Shown: positions 34,755-44,468 of the stretch, piece by piece
Layout: every line of letters starts with the position of its first letter
Numbering within the stretch: the first letter of the stretch is position 1
Assembly: GCA_902601455.1 (NCBI GenBank)
Contig: CACKNC010000001.1
Span: forward strand, 96,240 to 160,239
DNA length: 64,000 bases
Direction: 5' to 3'
From: an uncultured Alphaproteobacteria bacterium
GTDB taxonomy: Bacteria; Pseudomonadota; Alphaproteobacteria; HIMB59; GCA-002718135
Translations under genes and position numbers: made by a program
The notes under the pieces: generated by a model
Database searches by the model: none
Told to the model about the DNA's origin: nothing
Seen by the model: the letters and a program-made list of their open reading frames with translations, nothing else

Positions 34755-37681
34755 TTTATATTTCTACTGTTACCTATAAATTCTTGAATTTCACTAATAG
34801 AATTCTCACTATATTCTTTTCTAAATTGATTTCCGTATACATTAAGGTTTGAATTATTTCTGGATTTATTTTTAATTGTTTCAAAGTTTGGATAGATATT
34901 GCCATCAATTTCATTTTTATTACATTTATAAAGCTTTACTTTTAAATCATACCATGCAGCTTGACCCGTAATTGGATCAGAATTGGACATACTATGTTTT
35001 TCATTTTTATTTTTGGGAAGTACGTCTGATATCAAATGATTTAACAAAAATCCTTTATTTGACTCGGGTGCATTAGGGTTTAAATTCCAAGCACCTTTTC
35101 TTTTACCAATAGCATTCCAAGTCCATACAGTATTTTTGTTTACACCTTTCATAATTTTACATTGTACTTTTATTTTACTACTAAAACTTTCAAGCCAGAC
35201 CCAATCAAAATTTTTAAGATTATTTTTTGTGGCAACTTCTTCACCTATATATAGATAATTTAGATTAGTAATTTGTCTCAACCATGCATTTTGAGAACCC
35301 CATGAATGATACATATGAGGCGGTCTTTGAGTTACTGCATATAATTCAAAGCTATTGCCATTATTTGCATTTAGTTTTTCTTCAAAAGCTTGATACCAGC
35401 TTGGAATAGGATTAAAATATTTTTTGATTCTCTCCTTTAGATGCTCTGGTGGTATTTTATTTCCAAAACCTTCTCCAGCTAGTTTAAATTTTTGCATTTC
35501 TTCACTATACATTTGAATAACTATTGGTTCGTTCTTAACTATCCATCCCATCTCATGAGCAAAATTTAAGTAATGTTTATTTGTAAATTTAAAATATTTT
35601 TGGTTGTTTTTAAATTCATGATTATGAAAACATCCATTTTCAATATATTCTTGAATTTGGTTTTTATTTATATTTCCTTTACCGAATTGATCCCCATTTC
35701 CTCTCCAACCTGCAAGCGGTCCTATGCCTGGTTGTCTTTCGTGATTAACGATATAATCTTTATAGCCATCAGGATACTTTGGAGTTAAATCATCATTAAC
35801 AAACCCTGGAAGTCCTAGTCTTGCACCTAACTCAATTAAAACATCCTGAAATGGTCTTACATCTCTTGATGGCTCAAGAATTGGTTGCCTAATAGCATCT
35901 GCTGCACTGTCAGCAGAACTTATTGGTCTATCTAAGAGTGATATACAGTCCCATCTTTCTAAAAAGGTTGTGTCAGGTAAAATAAGATCAGCATAGGGAA
36001 CTGTCTCAGAATAGTATGCATCACTATAAATAATTTTTGGAATTTTATATTCACCAGTTTTTTCATCTATATCAGTTAATTTTTTGATTGTTTCTTCTGT
36101 ATTCATGGACGAATTCCATGCCATATTAGCCATATACATAAACAACACTTCAATCTTATAAGGATCACCTTTCCAAGCATTATTAATTACCATGTGCATC
36201 AATCCGTGGGCGGATAACGGGTTTTCCCAACTATAAGCTTTATCAATTCTAATTGGATTTTCATTTTCATCAGTTAAAAGATCATCAGGCGATGTTGGAA
36301 AACCTAAAGGCATACCTCCAATAGGTGTATTAGCTTTGATATTTTTCCCCGCAGGTTTTGGACCAGGTACCACATGTTTAGGGTAAGGCGCTTTATATCT
36401 GAAACCTCCGGGAACATCTATTGACCCAAGTAAAGTTTGTAAAATATGAATTAACTTGCAAGTACTAAAACCATTGGAGTGAGCAGAAATACCCCGCATT
36501 GCATGCATGGAAATTGGCCTACCTTTAAAAGAAGAATGTTTTTTTCCATCAAAATCTTCCCAATCAATTTTGATTTCAATTTCTTTCTCAAATGCAGTTT
36601 CTGCTATTTCTGCTGCAATTCTTTTTATTACATCAGCACTAATATCAATAGAGTTAGATATATTTTCAGGTTTATATTTTGTATCTAAATATTCTTTTGA
36701 TAATAATTCAAAAGAAGGAATAACATCTATTTCATTATATTTATATGTTCCAAAAAAAGCAGAATTTACATTTTTATCATTTGCTGATGTTATTGTTCTT
36801 TTAGTATTACAAAAAACAAGAGGAAGATTATTTTTATCTCGGGCAAATAAACCATGATTTTCTTTTCCAGGATTATTGTAAACCAACCAATTAGAATTTG
36901 TGTATCTTTTCAGATAATCCCAATCAACTTTATTAGATTTTAATAGTTCATAAATTAAACTATGAACAAACAAACCATCAGTTCCAGGTCTTATCCCAAT
37001 CCATTCATCTGCTATTGCGGAATAGCCAGTTTTTATTGGGTTAACAGATACAAATTTACTATCCTTTTTAGATTTTAGTTTACCCAATCCCATCTTAATT
37101 GGGTTTGAGTCATGATCTTCAGCACATCCAAATAAAATAAAGTATTTAGTATGATCCCAATCAACTTCTCCAAACTCCCAGAAAGAACCACCTATAGTAT
37201 AGAGGCCTGCAGCTGCCATATTCACTGAACAAAAACCGCCATGTGCAGCAAAGTTACACGTACCAAATTGATTTGCCCACCAGCCGGTTAATGATTGGCT
37301 TTGATCTCGCCCAGTAAAAAAAGCAAGTTTTTTAGGGTCCGTATTTCTTATTTCAGAGAGCCAGGTTGTTGCTATCTCCATAGCTTCAGACCACTCAATC
37401 TCTATAAATTCCCCCTTGCCTCTCTCCCCAGTTCTAAGAAGAGGTTTTGTCAATTTAGCAGGTGAGTTTTGTTGCATAATACCTGCAGAGCCCTTGGCGC
37501 AAAGAACACCTTTGTTTGTAGGATGATTTTTATTACCTTCAATGTATCTTATTTGATTATCTAATAAATGCACATCAATCCCGCATCTGCAAGCACACAT
37601 GTAGCATGTTGTTTGTTTTACTTCGTCACTTACTTTAGGTGATGTTTTGACATTTTCTGTTTGATTTTTAAATGGATTCAT
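34751..37681 (-). CDS. soeA: Molybdopterin oxidoreductase, SoeA-like sulfite dehydrogenase catalytic subunit
   Basis: TTCYMCACRCGIDVHL 4Fe-4S motif, HGGFCSVNMAAAG; no twin-arginine signal; Met at 37681 overlaps the upstream stop. Confidence 0.8.
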   Translation of the reverse strand: MNPFKNQTENVKTSPKVSDEVKQTTCYMCACRCGIDVHLLDNQIRYIEGNKNHPTNKGVLCAKGSAGIMQQNSPAKLTKPLLRTGERGKGEFIEIEWSEAMEIATTWLSEIRNTDPKKLAFFTGRDQSQSLTGWWANQFGTCNFAAHGGFCSVNMAAAGLYTIGGSFWEFGEVDWDHTKYFILFGCAEDHDSNPIKMGLGKLKSKKDSKFVSVNPIKTGYSAIADEWIGIRPGTDGLFVHSLIYELLKSNKVDWDYLKRYTNSNWLVYNNPGKENHGLFARDKNNLPLVFCNTKRTITSANDKNVNSAFFGTYKYNEIDVIPSFELLSKEYLDTKYKPENISNSIDISADVIKRIAAEIAETAFEKEIEIKIDWEDFDGKKHSSFKGRPISMHAMRGISAHSNGFSTCKLIHILQTLLGSIDVPGGFRYKAPYPKHVVPGPKPAGKNIKANTPIGGMPLGFPTSPDDLLTDENENPIRIDKAYSWENPLSAHGLMHMVINNAWKGDPYKIEVLFMYMANMAWNSSMNTEETIKKLTDIDEKTGEYKIPKIIYSDAYYSETVPYADLILPDTTFLERWDCISLLDRPISSADSAADAIRQPILEPSRDVRPFQDVLIELGARLGLPGFVNDDLTPKYPDGYKDYIVNHERQPGIGPLAGWRGNGDQFGKGNINKNQIQEYIENGCFHNHEFKNNQKYFKFTNKHYLNFAHEMGWIVKNEPIVIQMYSEEMQKFKLAGEGFGNKIPPEHLKERIKKYFNPIPSWYQAFEEKLNANNGNSFELYAVTQRPPHMYHSWGSQNAWLRQITNLNYLYIGEEVATKNNLKNFDWVWLESFSSKIKVQCKIMKGVNKNTVWTWNAIGKRKGAWNLNPNAPESNKGFLLNHLISDVLPKNKNEKHSMSNSDPITGQAAWYDLKVKLYKCNKNEIDGNIYPNFETIKNKSRNNSNLNVYGNQFRKEYSENSISEIQEFIGNSRNIK

Positions 37682-38595
37682 TAATTCAGAGAGGTTGTGA
37701 ATAGATCGGAAGGTGTAAGAATTAAATCTGTAAGAATTTTTGCACAAACAAGTAAAACTAGAATTGCTAAAATTCCTCTTAAATATTCTGCTTTGAGTTG
37801 AGAGCCAATTCTTACTCCTATCTGTGCACCAATTACTCCTCCAAGTATCATAAGAGCAGAGAGAACAATATCCACAGTTTGATTTATATAGGATTGAAAG
37901 AAAGTTGAATTGGCTGTTACAAAAATAATTTGAAATAATGAGGTTCCTACAACTACGTTTGTAGACATTCCTAAAATGTACACCATAGCTGGTATCATTA
38001 TAAAGCCACCACCAACACCCATCATAGCTGAGAGTACGCCAACAAAAAAACCAATTAAAATTGGAGGGATCGCTGATATGTATAATTTAGAGCGATGGAA
38101 ACGAAGCTTAAATGGGAGTCCATGTATCCAAGAATGTTGATGAAGCTTAGTTCTAATCGCTGAAGTAGTTCTATAGTTTTTAATAGTTGTTTTTGCACTT
38201 TCGAAAGCCATAGACATTCCAATAAAGCCTAAAAAAATGATGAATAAAAACTGAATAACTATATCTATCTGACCATATGTCTTCAGTAATTTGAATAAAT
38301 TTACTCCTAAGGTTGATCCAATAACTCCTCCAGATAGTAAAAAAAAACCCATCTTAAAATCTACATTCTTCTTACGCCAGTGAGCTATTACTCCCGATAC
38401 GCTTGATGCTAAAACATGAGGTGCTTCAGACCCTACAGCAACAACAGGTGGAATACCTAAAAAAATAAGAAGAGGAGTCATTAAAAAACCTCCACCCACA
38501 CCAAATAAACCAGATAATGCACCAACAACCATTCCAATAAAAACAATTAGGAAAATATTGACATTCATTTCAGCGATGGGAAGGTAAATTGACAT
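37681..38595 (-). CDS. TSUP/TauE-SafE family sulfite/organosulfonate exporter
   Basis: Two GxxSGLFGVGGGFLMTP / GVLSAMMGVGGGFIMIP repeats. Confidence 0.9.
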   Translation of the reverse strand: MSIYLPIAEMNVNIFLIVFIGMVVGALSGLFGVGGGFLMTPLLIFLGIPPVVAVGSEAPHVLASSVSGVIAHWRKKNVDFKMGFFLLSGGVIGSTLGVNLFKLLKTYGQIDIVIQFLFIIFLGFIGMSMAFESAKTTIKNYRTTSAIRTKLHQHSWIHGLPFKLRFHRSKLYISAIPPILIGFFVGVLSAMMGVGGGFIMIPAMVYILGMSTNVVVGTSLFQIIFVTANSTFFQSYINQTVDIVLSALMILGGVIGAQIGVRIGSQLKAEYLRGILAILVLLVCAKILTDLILTPSDLFTTSLN

Positions 38596-38643
38596 GATTT
38601 CTACAATTAATTTATAATCTTATTATTAAGATTATCCAGCAAA

Positions 38644-39279
38644 TTATTGTATTTTTAGAGACTTCTCAATTTTAATTGCCTCTGCTAAATCAGCTTGGGT
38701 ATTAATATTAAAAAAATAAATTTTGTTCTCAAAATTAAGAATTTCATAATTTTGTTCCTCTACCCAAAGCATAATTTTTCTATTTTCTTTGACTAAAAAA
38801 TCTTCTAAACTTTTAAATAGTGAAATATGCCACATACCTATTACAGGATGAGTTTTATTAGAAGAACTGGCTAAAATTATTTTTGTTTTATCAATATATT
38901 TAGTTTTTAAAAATTTATCTACCAAATTGTTATCGATAAAAGGAGTATCGCTAGGAGAGGTAAAAATCCATTCAATATTTTTTCTACTTTCTAAAACCCA
39001 TTTCATTGATGAATATATTCCCGCAAGAGGACCTTGGAAATTTTCATGTTCATCCTTTATTAAATGTAAGCCTGTTTTTGCAAACTGATCTTCATTTGAA
39101 TTGACATTTAAAACTAATTCAATTTTTAATTTTTTAAAATTTTGTATAATTCTATCAAGTATGGGTATATTATTAAGTTTATATAATGTTTTATACCCAC
39201 CTCCAAATCGACGTGATTGGCCGCCAGCAAGAATAACTATTATTGTATTTGATTTATTTATGATCAATTCTTTTTTCAC
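38644..39279 (-). CDS. mobA: Molybdenum cofactor guanylyltransferase MobA
   Basis: VILAGGQSRRFGGGYK; TSPSDTPFIDNNLV. Confidence 0.9.
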   Translation of the reverse strand: MKKELIINKSNTIIVILAGGQSRRFGGGYKTLYKLNNIPILDRIIQNFKKLKIELVLNVNSNEDQFAKTGLHLIKDEHENFQGPLAGIYSSMKWVLESRKNIEWIFTSPSDTPFIDNNLVDKFLKTKYIDKTKIILASSSNKTHPVIGMWHISLFKSLEDFLVKENRKIMLWVEEQNYEILNFENKIYFFNINTQADLAEAIKIEKSLKIQ

Positions 39280-40072
39280 CTGATAGAACTAGATATTTCT
39301 TGCCTTTTGCTCTTCCTATTAATGTAAGGTTAGTTTTTCTCGCAAGCTCAACACCCCAAGATGTAAAACCTGAGCGTGATATTAAAATAGGTATCATCAT
39401 TTTTACAGTTTTGATTACCATCTCACTAGTTAGTCTTCCAGTGGTGTAAAAAATTTTATTACTTCCATTAATTTTTTTTAAAAACATATATCCTGCAATT
39501 TTATCAACTGCATTGTGACGACCAACATCTTCCATATAAATAATTGGATTATTATTTTCTATTATTGCACAACCATGAATGGCTCCGGCCTCAAGATATA
39601 AACTCGGTGTTAAATTAATTTTTTTTGAAATTTCATATATCCAAGAGTGTTTTATTTTTTTTTTGGATTTAATCTTACTTTTTAATATCTCATCATAAAC
39701 ATCACCAAATACTGTGCCAACCGCACACCCACTTGTAGTAATTTTTCTTTTTAATTTTTCCTCATAATTAGTTTTTCGGGAAGTTCTTACAACAACAACT
39801 CTGAGATTAGTGTCGTATTCAATTTTTTTAATCTTATCAGTTTTTTTGAGCATATTTTGATTTAATAAGTAACCAACTGCAAGATATTCAGGATGATCTC
39901 CGACTGTCATTAATGTAACAATTTCTTGATTATTTAAATAAATAGTAAGATCTTTTTCTATAATAACTTTAGTTTTTGTTTTCCTAAAACTTTCATCAAA
40001 GCCATTTATTTCCTTAGTTAGTTTTTTATCTAGTGGATTTGGCGCAACTAAATATTTAATTTTTTTACTCAT
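39254..40072 (-). CDS. fdhD: Formate dehydrogenase accessory sulfurtransferase FdhD
   Basis: TTSGCAVGT, EAGAIHGCAI, YMEDVGRHNAVDKIAGYMF. Confidence 0.93.
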   Translation of the reverse strand: MSKKIKYLVAPNPLDKKLTKEINGFDESFRKTKTKVIIEKDLTIYLNNQEIVTLMTVGDHPEYLAVGYLLNQNMLKKTDKIKKIEYDTNLRVVVVRTSRKTNYEEKLKRKITTSGCAVGTVFGDVYDEILKSKIKSKKKIKHSWIYEISKKINLTPSLYLEAGAIHGCAIIENNNPIIYMEDVGRHNAVDKIAGYMFLKKINGSNKIFYTTGRLTSEMVIKTVKMMIPILISRSGFTSWGVELARKTNLTLIGRAKGKKYLVLSGEKRIDHK

Positions 40073-40084
40073 AATGTATTCTGA

Positions 40085-40090
40085 TATAAT
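40085..40090 (+). promoter_or_regulatory. Candidate -10 box (TATAAT) for the tupB-mobB-moeA operon
   Basis: Exact TATAAT in the 24-bp gap after divergent fdhD, 6 bp before the ATG. Confidence 0.45.
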
Positions 40091-40096
40091 CTTTAT

Positions 40097-40786
40097 ATGA
40101 ACATTATAGAAATTTTTACAAAATCTATATTTTTAATCATTTCATTTGATAGTGATTTGTGGGAAATTATTATTTTATCATTATATGTCAGTATTTCTGC
40201 ACTTATAATTGCTTCAATTTTAGGTTTATTAATTGGTTATTACTTAGCGCTTAAAAAATTCTTGTTTAAAAGTTTCATTTTAATAGTTCTTAATTCATTG
40301 ATGGGTATTCCTCCTGTTGTAGTTGGGCTAATAGTATATTTTATCTTTGCATCTGGTGGGCCTTTTGGGGTTCTGCAATTGCTTTATACCCCCACCGCTA
40401 TGATAATTGCACAAGTCATAATTATTTTTCCAATTGTTACCTCTATATCTCATGAAATTTTCGATCAAAATTGGAGAGAGTACAAAGATCAGTTAAGATC
40501 AATTAATATGCCTTTTTTTGGAGTGGCATTTATAATTACTAAACATAGTTATTTTCTAGTTATTACTGCACTTCTCTCAGCTTTTGGCAGAGCTATCTCT
40601 GAAGTTGGAGCTGTAATGATAGTGGGTGGTAACATTGATCACTTTACAAGAGTCATGACTACAGCAATTTCTCTTGAGACTAGAATGGGTAATCTTGAAT
40701 ACGCAATGGCTTTAGGTATAGTTTTAATTCTACTAACAATTGTAATATACTCTTTAGTGTACATCTTTAATAAGAAAAACATATGA
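40097..40786 (+). CDS. tupB: ABC transporter permease, tungstate TupB-like
   Basis: LNSLMGIPPVVVGLIVYFIFASGGPFGVLQLLYTPTAMIIAQ; ISEVGAVMIVGGNI. Confidence 0.8.
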   Translation: MNIIEIFTKSIFLIISFDSDLWEIIILSLYVSISALIIASILGLLIGYYLALKKFLFKSFILIVLNSLMGIPPVVVGLIVYFIFASGGPFGVLQLLYTPTAMIIAQVIIIFPIVTSISHEIFDQNWREYKDQLRSINMPFFGVAFIITKHSYFLVITALLSAFGRAISEVGAVMIVGGNIDHFTRVMTTAISLETRMGNLEYAMALGIVLILLTIVIYSLVYIFNKKNI

Positions 40787-41268
40787 ACAAAATAATTGGC
40801 ATTACTGGCTGGAAAGATGTTGGTAAAACATATTATACTAGTCTTATAATCAAATCATTAGTTAAGAAAGGCTATCAAGTTGGATCAATAAAACATGCGC
40901 ATCATGATTTTGATATTGATAAACCAGGGACAGATAGTTTTAAACATCGAGAAGCTGGCTCTAGTCAGGTTATTATTAGTTCTTCTAAACGTTGGGCAAA
41001 AATAACTGAAAATAATAATACATATGAAAAAAGCTTAAATGAGTTGGTTAAAGAGCTACACAATGTTGATATTGTTGTTGTTGAAGGTTTTAAAAAAGAT
41101 AATCATCCAAAGATTGAAATATTAACAAAAGGTTTAATTAATAGAAATAAAGAAACTAAAAATGTAATTGCAATTGTTTCTAACAATTTAAAAGATACTA
41201 CTATTCCTATTTTTAAAGAAAATGATATTGAAAACTTAGTTGAGTTTATAATAAAAAAGATTCTATGA
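40783..41268 (+). CDS. mobB: Molybdopterin-guanine dinucleotide biosynthesis protein B
   Basis: IIGITGWKDVGKTYYTSLIIKSLVKKGYQVGSIKHAHHDFDID. Confidence 0.92.
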   Translation: MNKIIGITGWKDVGKTYYTSLIIKSLVKKGYQVGSIKHAHHDFDIDKPGTDSFKHREAGSSQVIISSSKRWAKITENNNTYEKSLNELVKELHNVDIVVVEGFKKDNHPKIEILTKGLINRNKETKNVIAIVSNNLKDTTIPIFKENDIENLVEFIIKKIL

Positions 41269-42482
41269 ATAAAAAACCACTTTATTTGAAACAAATTTTA
41301 AATTTTATTAAAAAGCGACCAAAAGTAATTAATAAAATAGAAGTCATAAATCTCTTAGACGCTGAAGATAAAATTTTAGCAGAAAATATATATTCAAAGA
41401 TAAATTTACCACCTTTCAAAAATTCAGCAGTAGATGGATATGCTTTACTAAAGCAAGATTTAAATAAAATACCAAAAAAGATTAATCAAAATAGAGTTGC
41501 AGCGGGTGATATAACAAGTCATAAAATAAAAGATGGTGAGGTTATAAGAATTTTTACTGGTGCCAAAATGCCCTCAAACTCAGATACAGTTGTCATGCAG
41601 GAGAATACAGAGATAAGTCATAACAAACTCTCTTTATTAAAAGTTCCTGTTTATGGGGATAACTGTAGGCATAAAGGTGAAGATATTCATAAGGGCAGTC
41701 TTGTATTAAAAAAAGGAACAAAAATTGATATTAAAAATTTAAACTTAATTGCTGCAATCGGTTATAGTAAAATTAAAGTTTATGCAAAAATTAAAATTGG
41801 TTTTTATACAAGTGGTAATGAGTTAGTAAAACCAACAACAAATTTAAAAAATTCTAAAATAAATAACTCTAATTTCTATCTATTAAACTCTTTATTAAAA
41901 AAAAACTATATAACCAAGAAATTTTTAGGCAATCTCCCTGACAATGCAAATAAAATCGAGAAAAACTTATTAAAAGAAGTTTCTAAGTATAATATGATAA
42001 TTACAACTGGAGGAGCTTCAGTTGGTGATGAAGATCATTTAATCGATACTCTAAAAAAAAATGGAGAAATTTTTTTTTGGCGTGCTGCAATAAAGCCTGG
42101 CAGACCCATAGCAATTGGAAAAATTAAAAAAACATACATAGTTTGTTTGCCTGGCAATCCAGTGTCAGTACAATTATTATTTGCATTTGTTGTGAAGCCT
42201 TTAATTTATAAATTAATTGGTTCATTGATTAACAATGTTCAGCCAGAGAAAATTGCCACAAATTTTTCTATGATAAAGAAAACAAAAAGGCTTGAGTGGC
42301 TTAGAGTTTCAAAAAAGTTAATTAAAGAGAAATATGTTTTGTTAAAACATCCAAAGCAAGGCTCAGGAATGATAACCTCCATATCATATTCAGATGGTGT
42401 AGTAGAGATCCCAGAGGATGTCAGTGTTATTAGTAAAGGTGATGTTTTTGATTATTATGACTTTGATAAATTATTTTATTAA
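41265..42482 (+). CDS. moeA: Molybdopterin molybdenumtransferase MoeA
   Basis: LPPFKNSAVDGYALL, RIFTGAKMPSNSDTVVMQE, GGASVGDEDH. Confidence 0.94.
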   Translation: MNKKPLYLKQILNFIKKRPKVINKIEVINLLDAEDKILAENIYSKINLPPFKNSAVDGYALLKQDLNKIPKKINQNRVAAGDITSHKIKDGEVIRIFTGAKMPSNSDTVVMQENTEISHNKLSLLKVPVYGDNCRHKGEDIHKGSLVLKKGTKIDIKNLNLIAAIGYSKIKVYAKIKIGFYTSGNELVKPTTNLKNSKINNSNFYLLNSLLKKNYITKKFLGNLPDNANKIEKNLLKEVSKYNMIITTGGASVGDEDHLIDTLKKNGEIFFWRAAIKPGRPIAIGKIKKTYIVCLPGNPVSVQLLFAFVVKPLIYKLIGSLINNVQPEKIATNFSMIKKTKRLEWLRVSKKLIKEKYVLLKHPKQGSGMITSISYSDGVVEIPEDVSVISKGDVFDYYDFDKLFY

Positions 42483-42724
42483 TTTTTAAATTTATACCTT
42501 ATAATTATCTTCTCATTTTCATTATAGCTTTCTAAGAATTCATAACCTGATTGTTTACAATAGTGCTCGAAGTCAGCAGTAGCAAGCGGGTCCGTAGCTA
42601 TTACCTTTATAATTATGCCATTCTTTAACTCTTGAGCAAGTTTTCTTGCTTTTAACACTGGGATGGGACATTCTGTACCGCTTGTATCGAGAACTATTTC
42701 ATCATTTTCAACTGAATCTTTCAT
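42479..42724 (-). CDS. tusA: TusA-family sulfurtransferase
   Basis: DTSGTECPIPVLKARKLAQEL (CPxP motif); ATG at 42724, or TTG at 42739. Confidence 0.88.
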   Translation of the reverse strand: MKDSVENDEIVLDTSGTECPIPVLKARKLAQELKNGIIIKVIATDPLATADFEHYCKQSGYEFLESYNENEKIIIRYKFKN

Positions 42725-42764
42725 TTTAATCTGATACAAAATATATATTAATAATTCAATTTAA

Positions 42765-44468
42765 ATGGATAAATTTATTTCTCAAACTGATAGCTCTTTA
42801 AAAAAAAAGAAGCGAAGATGGAAGCCTAAAGGTAGGCAGGTTGAAAATAATTATTTTGAAGAAGTCTTCAACCTTTTTCAAGGTATAAACTTTAAGAGAG
42901 ATGAGTTAATTGAGTATCTGCATATTTTGCAGGATAATTTTGGAGTATTATACGACAAACATCTAGTTGCGTTATCAACTATAACTAATTTACCACTTTC
43001 AGAGATATATGAAGTTGCAACATTTTACGCGCATTTTAATATAATTAAAAATGCTGAGACTTATGAGCCGCTTAATGTTGTAAGAGTGTGCGAAAGTTTG
43101 ACTTGCGAACTATTTGGTGCACATAAATTACTTAATGAGTTAAAAGAGAGTGAGAACAAAAACATAAAAGTTGTTCCTGGCCCGTGTATGGGTAGATGTG
43201 ATGTAGCCCCTACAGTGTGTGTTGGAAAAAATTATGTTGATCAAGCTTCGGTTAAATCTGTGATAGAAACTATAAAAAATAATGATTTTGATGCGGTAAT
43301 CCCAAATTACATTGATTTAGATCAATACAGAAAAAATGGTGGTTACAAGATTTCAGAACAAGTCAGAGAAGGTATGATTGATAATGATCAAATTATTAAA
43401 ACCCTAAAAGAGAGTGGTCTTAAAGGTAAGGGTGGTGCAGGCTTTCCAACTGGAATGAAATGGGAAATTGTATCTAAATACGAAGGAAAAAAATACGTAG
43501 CTGTCAATGGTGATGAAGGTGAACCTGGTACGTTTAAGGATAGAAGTTATTTGGAAAAAGACCCACATAGATTCCTAGAAGGAGCGCTAATAGCATCATT
43601 ATTTATTAAAGCTTCGAATGTATATATTTACATGAGAGATGAATATCCGGCTGTTATAAAAATATTAAAAGATGAAATTTTAAAGTTAGAAAATGAAAAT
43701 ATAATTCCAGCTGGTCATTTTATAATCAGAAGGGGTGCAGGGGCTTATATCTGTGGAGAAGAGTCAGCAATGATAGAGAGCATCGAAGGTAAAAGAGGTC
43801 TTCCACGTCATAGGCCGCCATATGTTGCTGAAGTAGGATTATTTAATTCACCAACTCTTACTAATAATCTAGAAACATTATTTTGGATTAGAGATATAAT
43901 AGAGAAAGGTTCAGAATGGTTTGCTGAAAAGGGTGTAAGTGGAAATAAAGGCTTCCATAGTTTTTCAGTTTCTGGAAGAGTTAAAGAGCCAGGAGTAAAA
44001 GTTGCTCCTGCTGGTGTTACGATTCAAGAATTAATTGATGATTACTGTGGTGGAATGAAAGAAGATCATATTTTTAAAGGTTACTTACCAGGAGGTGCTT
44101 CAGGCGGAATACTTCCTGCTTCAATGAATAATATACCTCTAGATTATGGCTCTAAAGAACTCACAGATGCTGGATGTTTTTTAGGATCAGCTGCTATTGT
44201 TGTTTTATCAGATAAAGATAGTATGAAAGATGTTGCTCTTAATTTATTGAAATTTTTTGAAGAAGAAAGTTGCGGTCAGTGTACTCCATGCAGAGTAGGA
44301 ACAGAAAAGACTGTTAAGCTGATGAAGGAAAAAATTTGGAACAAGCAAAAACTTGCAGATCTGTCTGAAGTAATGTCTCAAGCTTCTATTTGTGGCTTAG
44401 GTCAAGCGGCCACAAATCCTCTTAATTCTGTTCTTAAATATTTTGGAAATGAAATAAGTTATGAGTGA
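42765..44468 (+). CDS. NAD-dependent formate dehydrogenase beta subunit, NuoE-NuoF fusion (FDH1B-like)
   Basis: N-terminal NuoE-like 2Fe-2S domain (CESLTCELFGA, CMGRCDVAPT) fused to NuoF-like domain (GLKGKGGAGFPTGMKWE, GEPGTFKDR, ESCGQCTPCRVGT). Confidence 0.88.
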   Translation: MDKFISQTDSSLKKKKRRWKPKGRQVENNYFEEVFNLFQGINFKRDELIEYLHILQDNFGVLYDKHLVALSTITNLPLSEIYEVATFYAHFNIIKNAETYEPLNVVRVCESLTCELFGAHKLLNELKESENKNIKVVPGPCMGRCDVAPTVCVGKNYVDQASVKSVIETIKNNDFDAVIPNYIDLDQYRKNGGYKISEQVREGMIDNDQIIKTLKESGLKGKGGAGFPTGMKWEIVSKYEGKKYVAVNGDEGEPGTFKDRSYLEKDPHRFLEGALIASLFIKASNVYIYMRDEYPAVIKILKDEILKLENENIIPAGHFIIRRGAGAYICGEESAMIESIEGKRGLPRHRPPYVAEVGLFNSPTLTNNLETLFWIRDIIEKGSEWFAEKGVSGNKGFHSFSVSGRVKEPGVKVAPAGVTIQELIDDYCGGMKEDHIFKGYLPGGASGGILPASMNNIPLDYGSKELTDAGCFLGSAAIVVLSDKDSMKDVALNLLKFFEEESCGQCTPCRVGTEKTVKLMKEKIWNKQKLADLSEVMSQASICGLGQAATNPLNSVLKYFGNEISYE

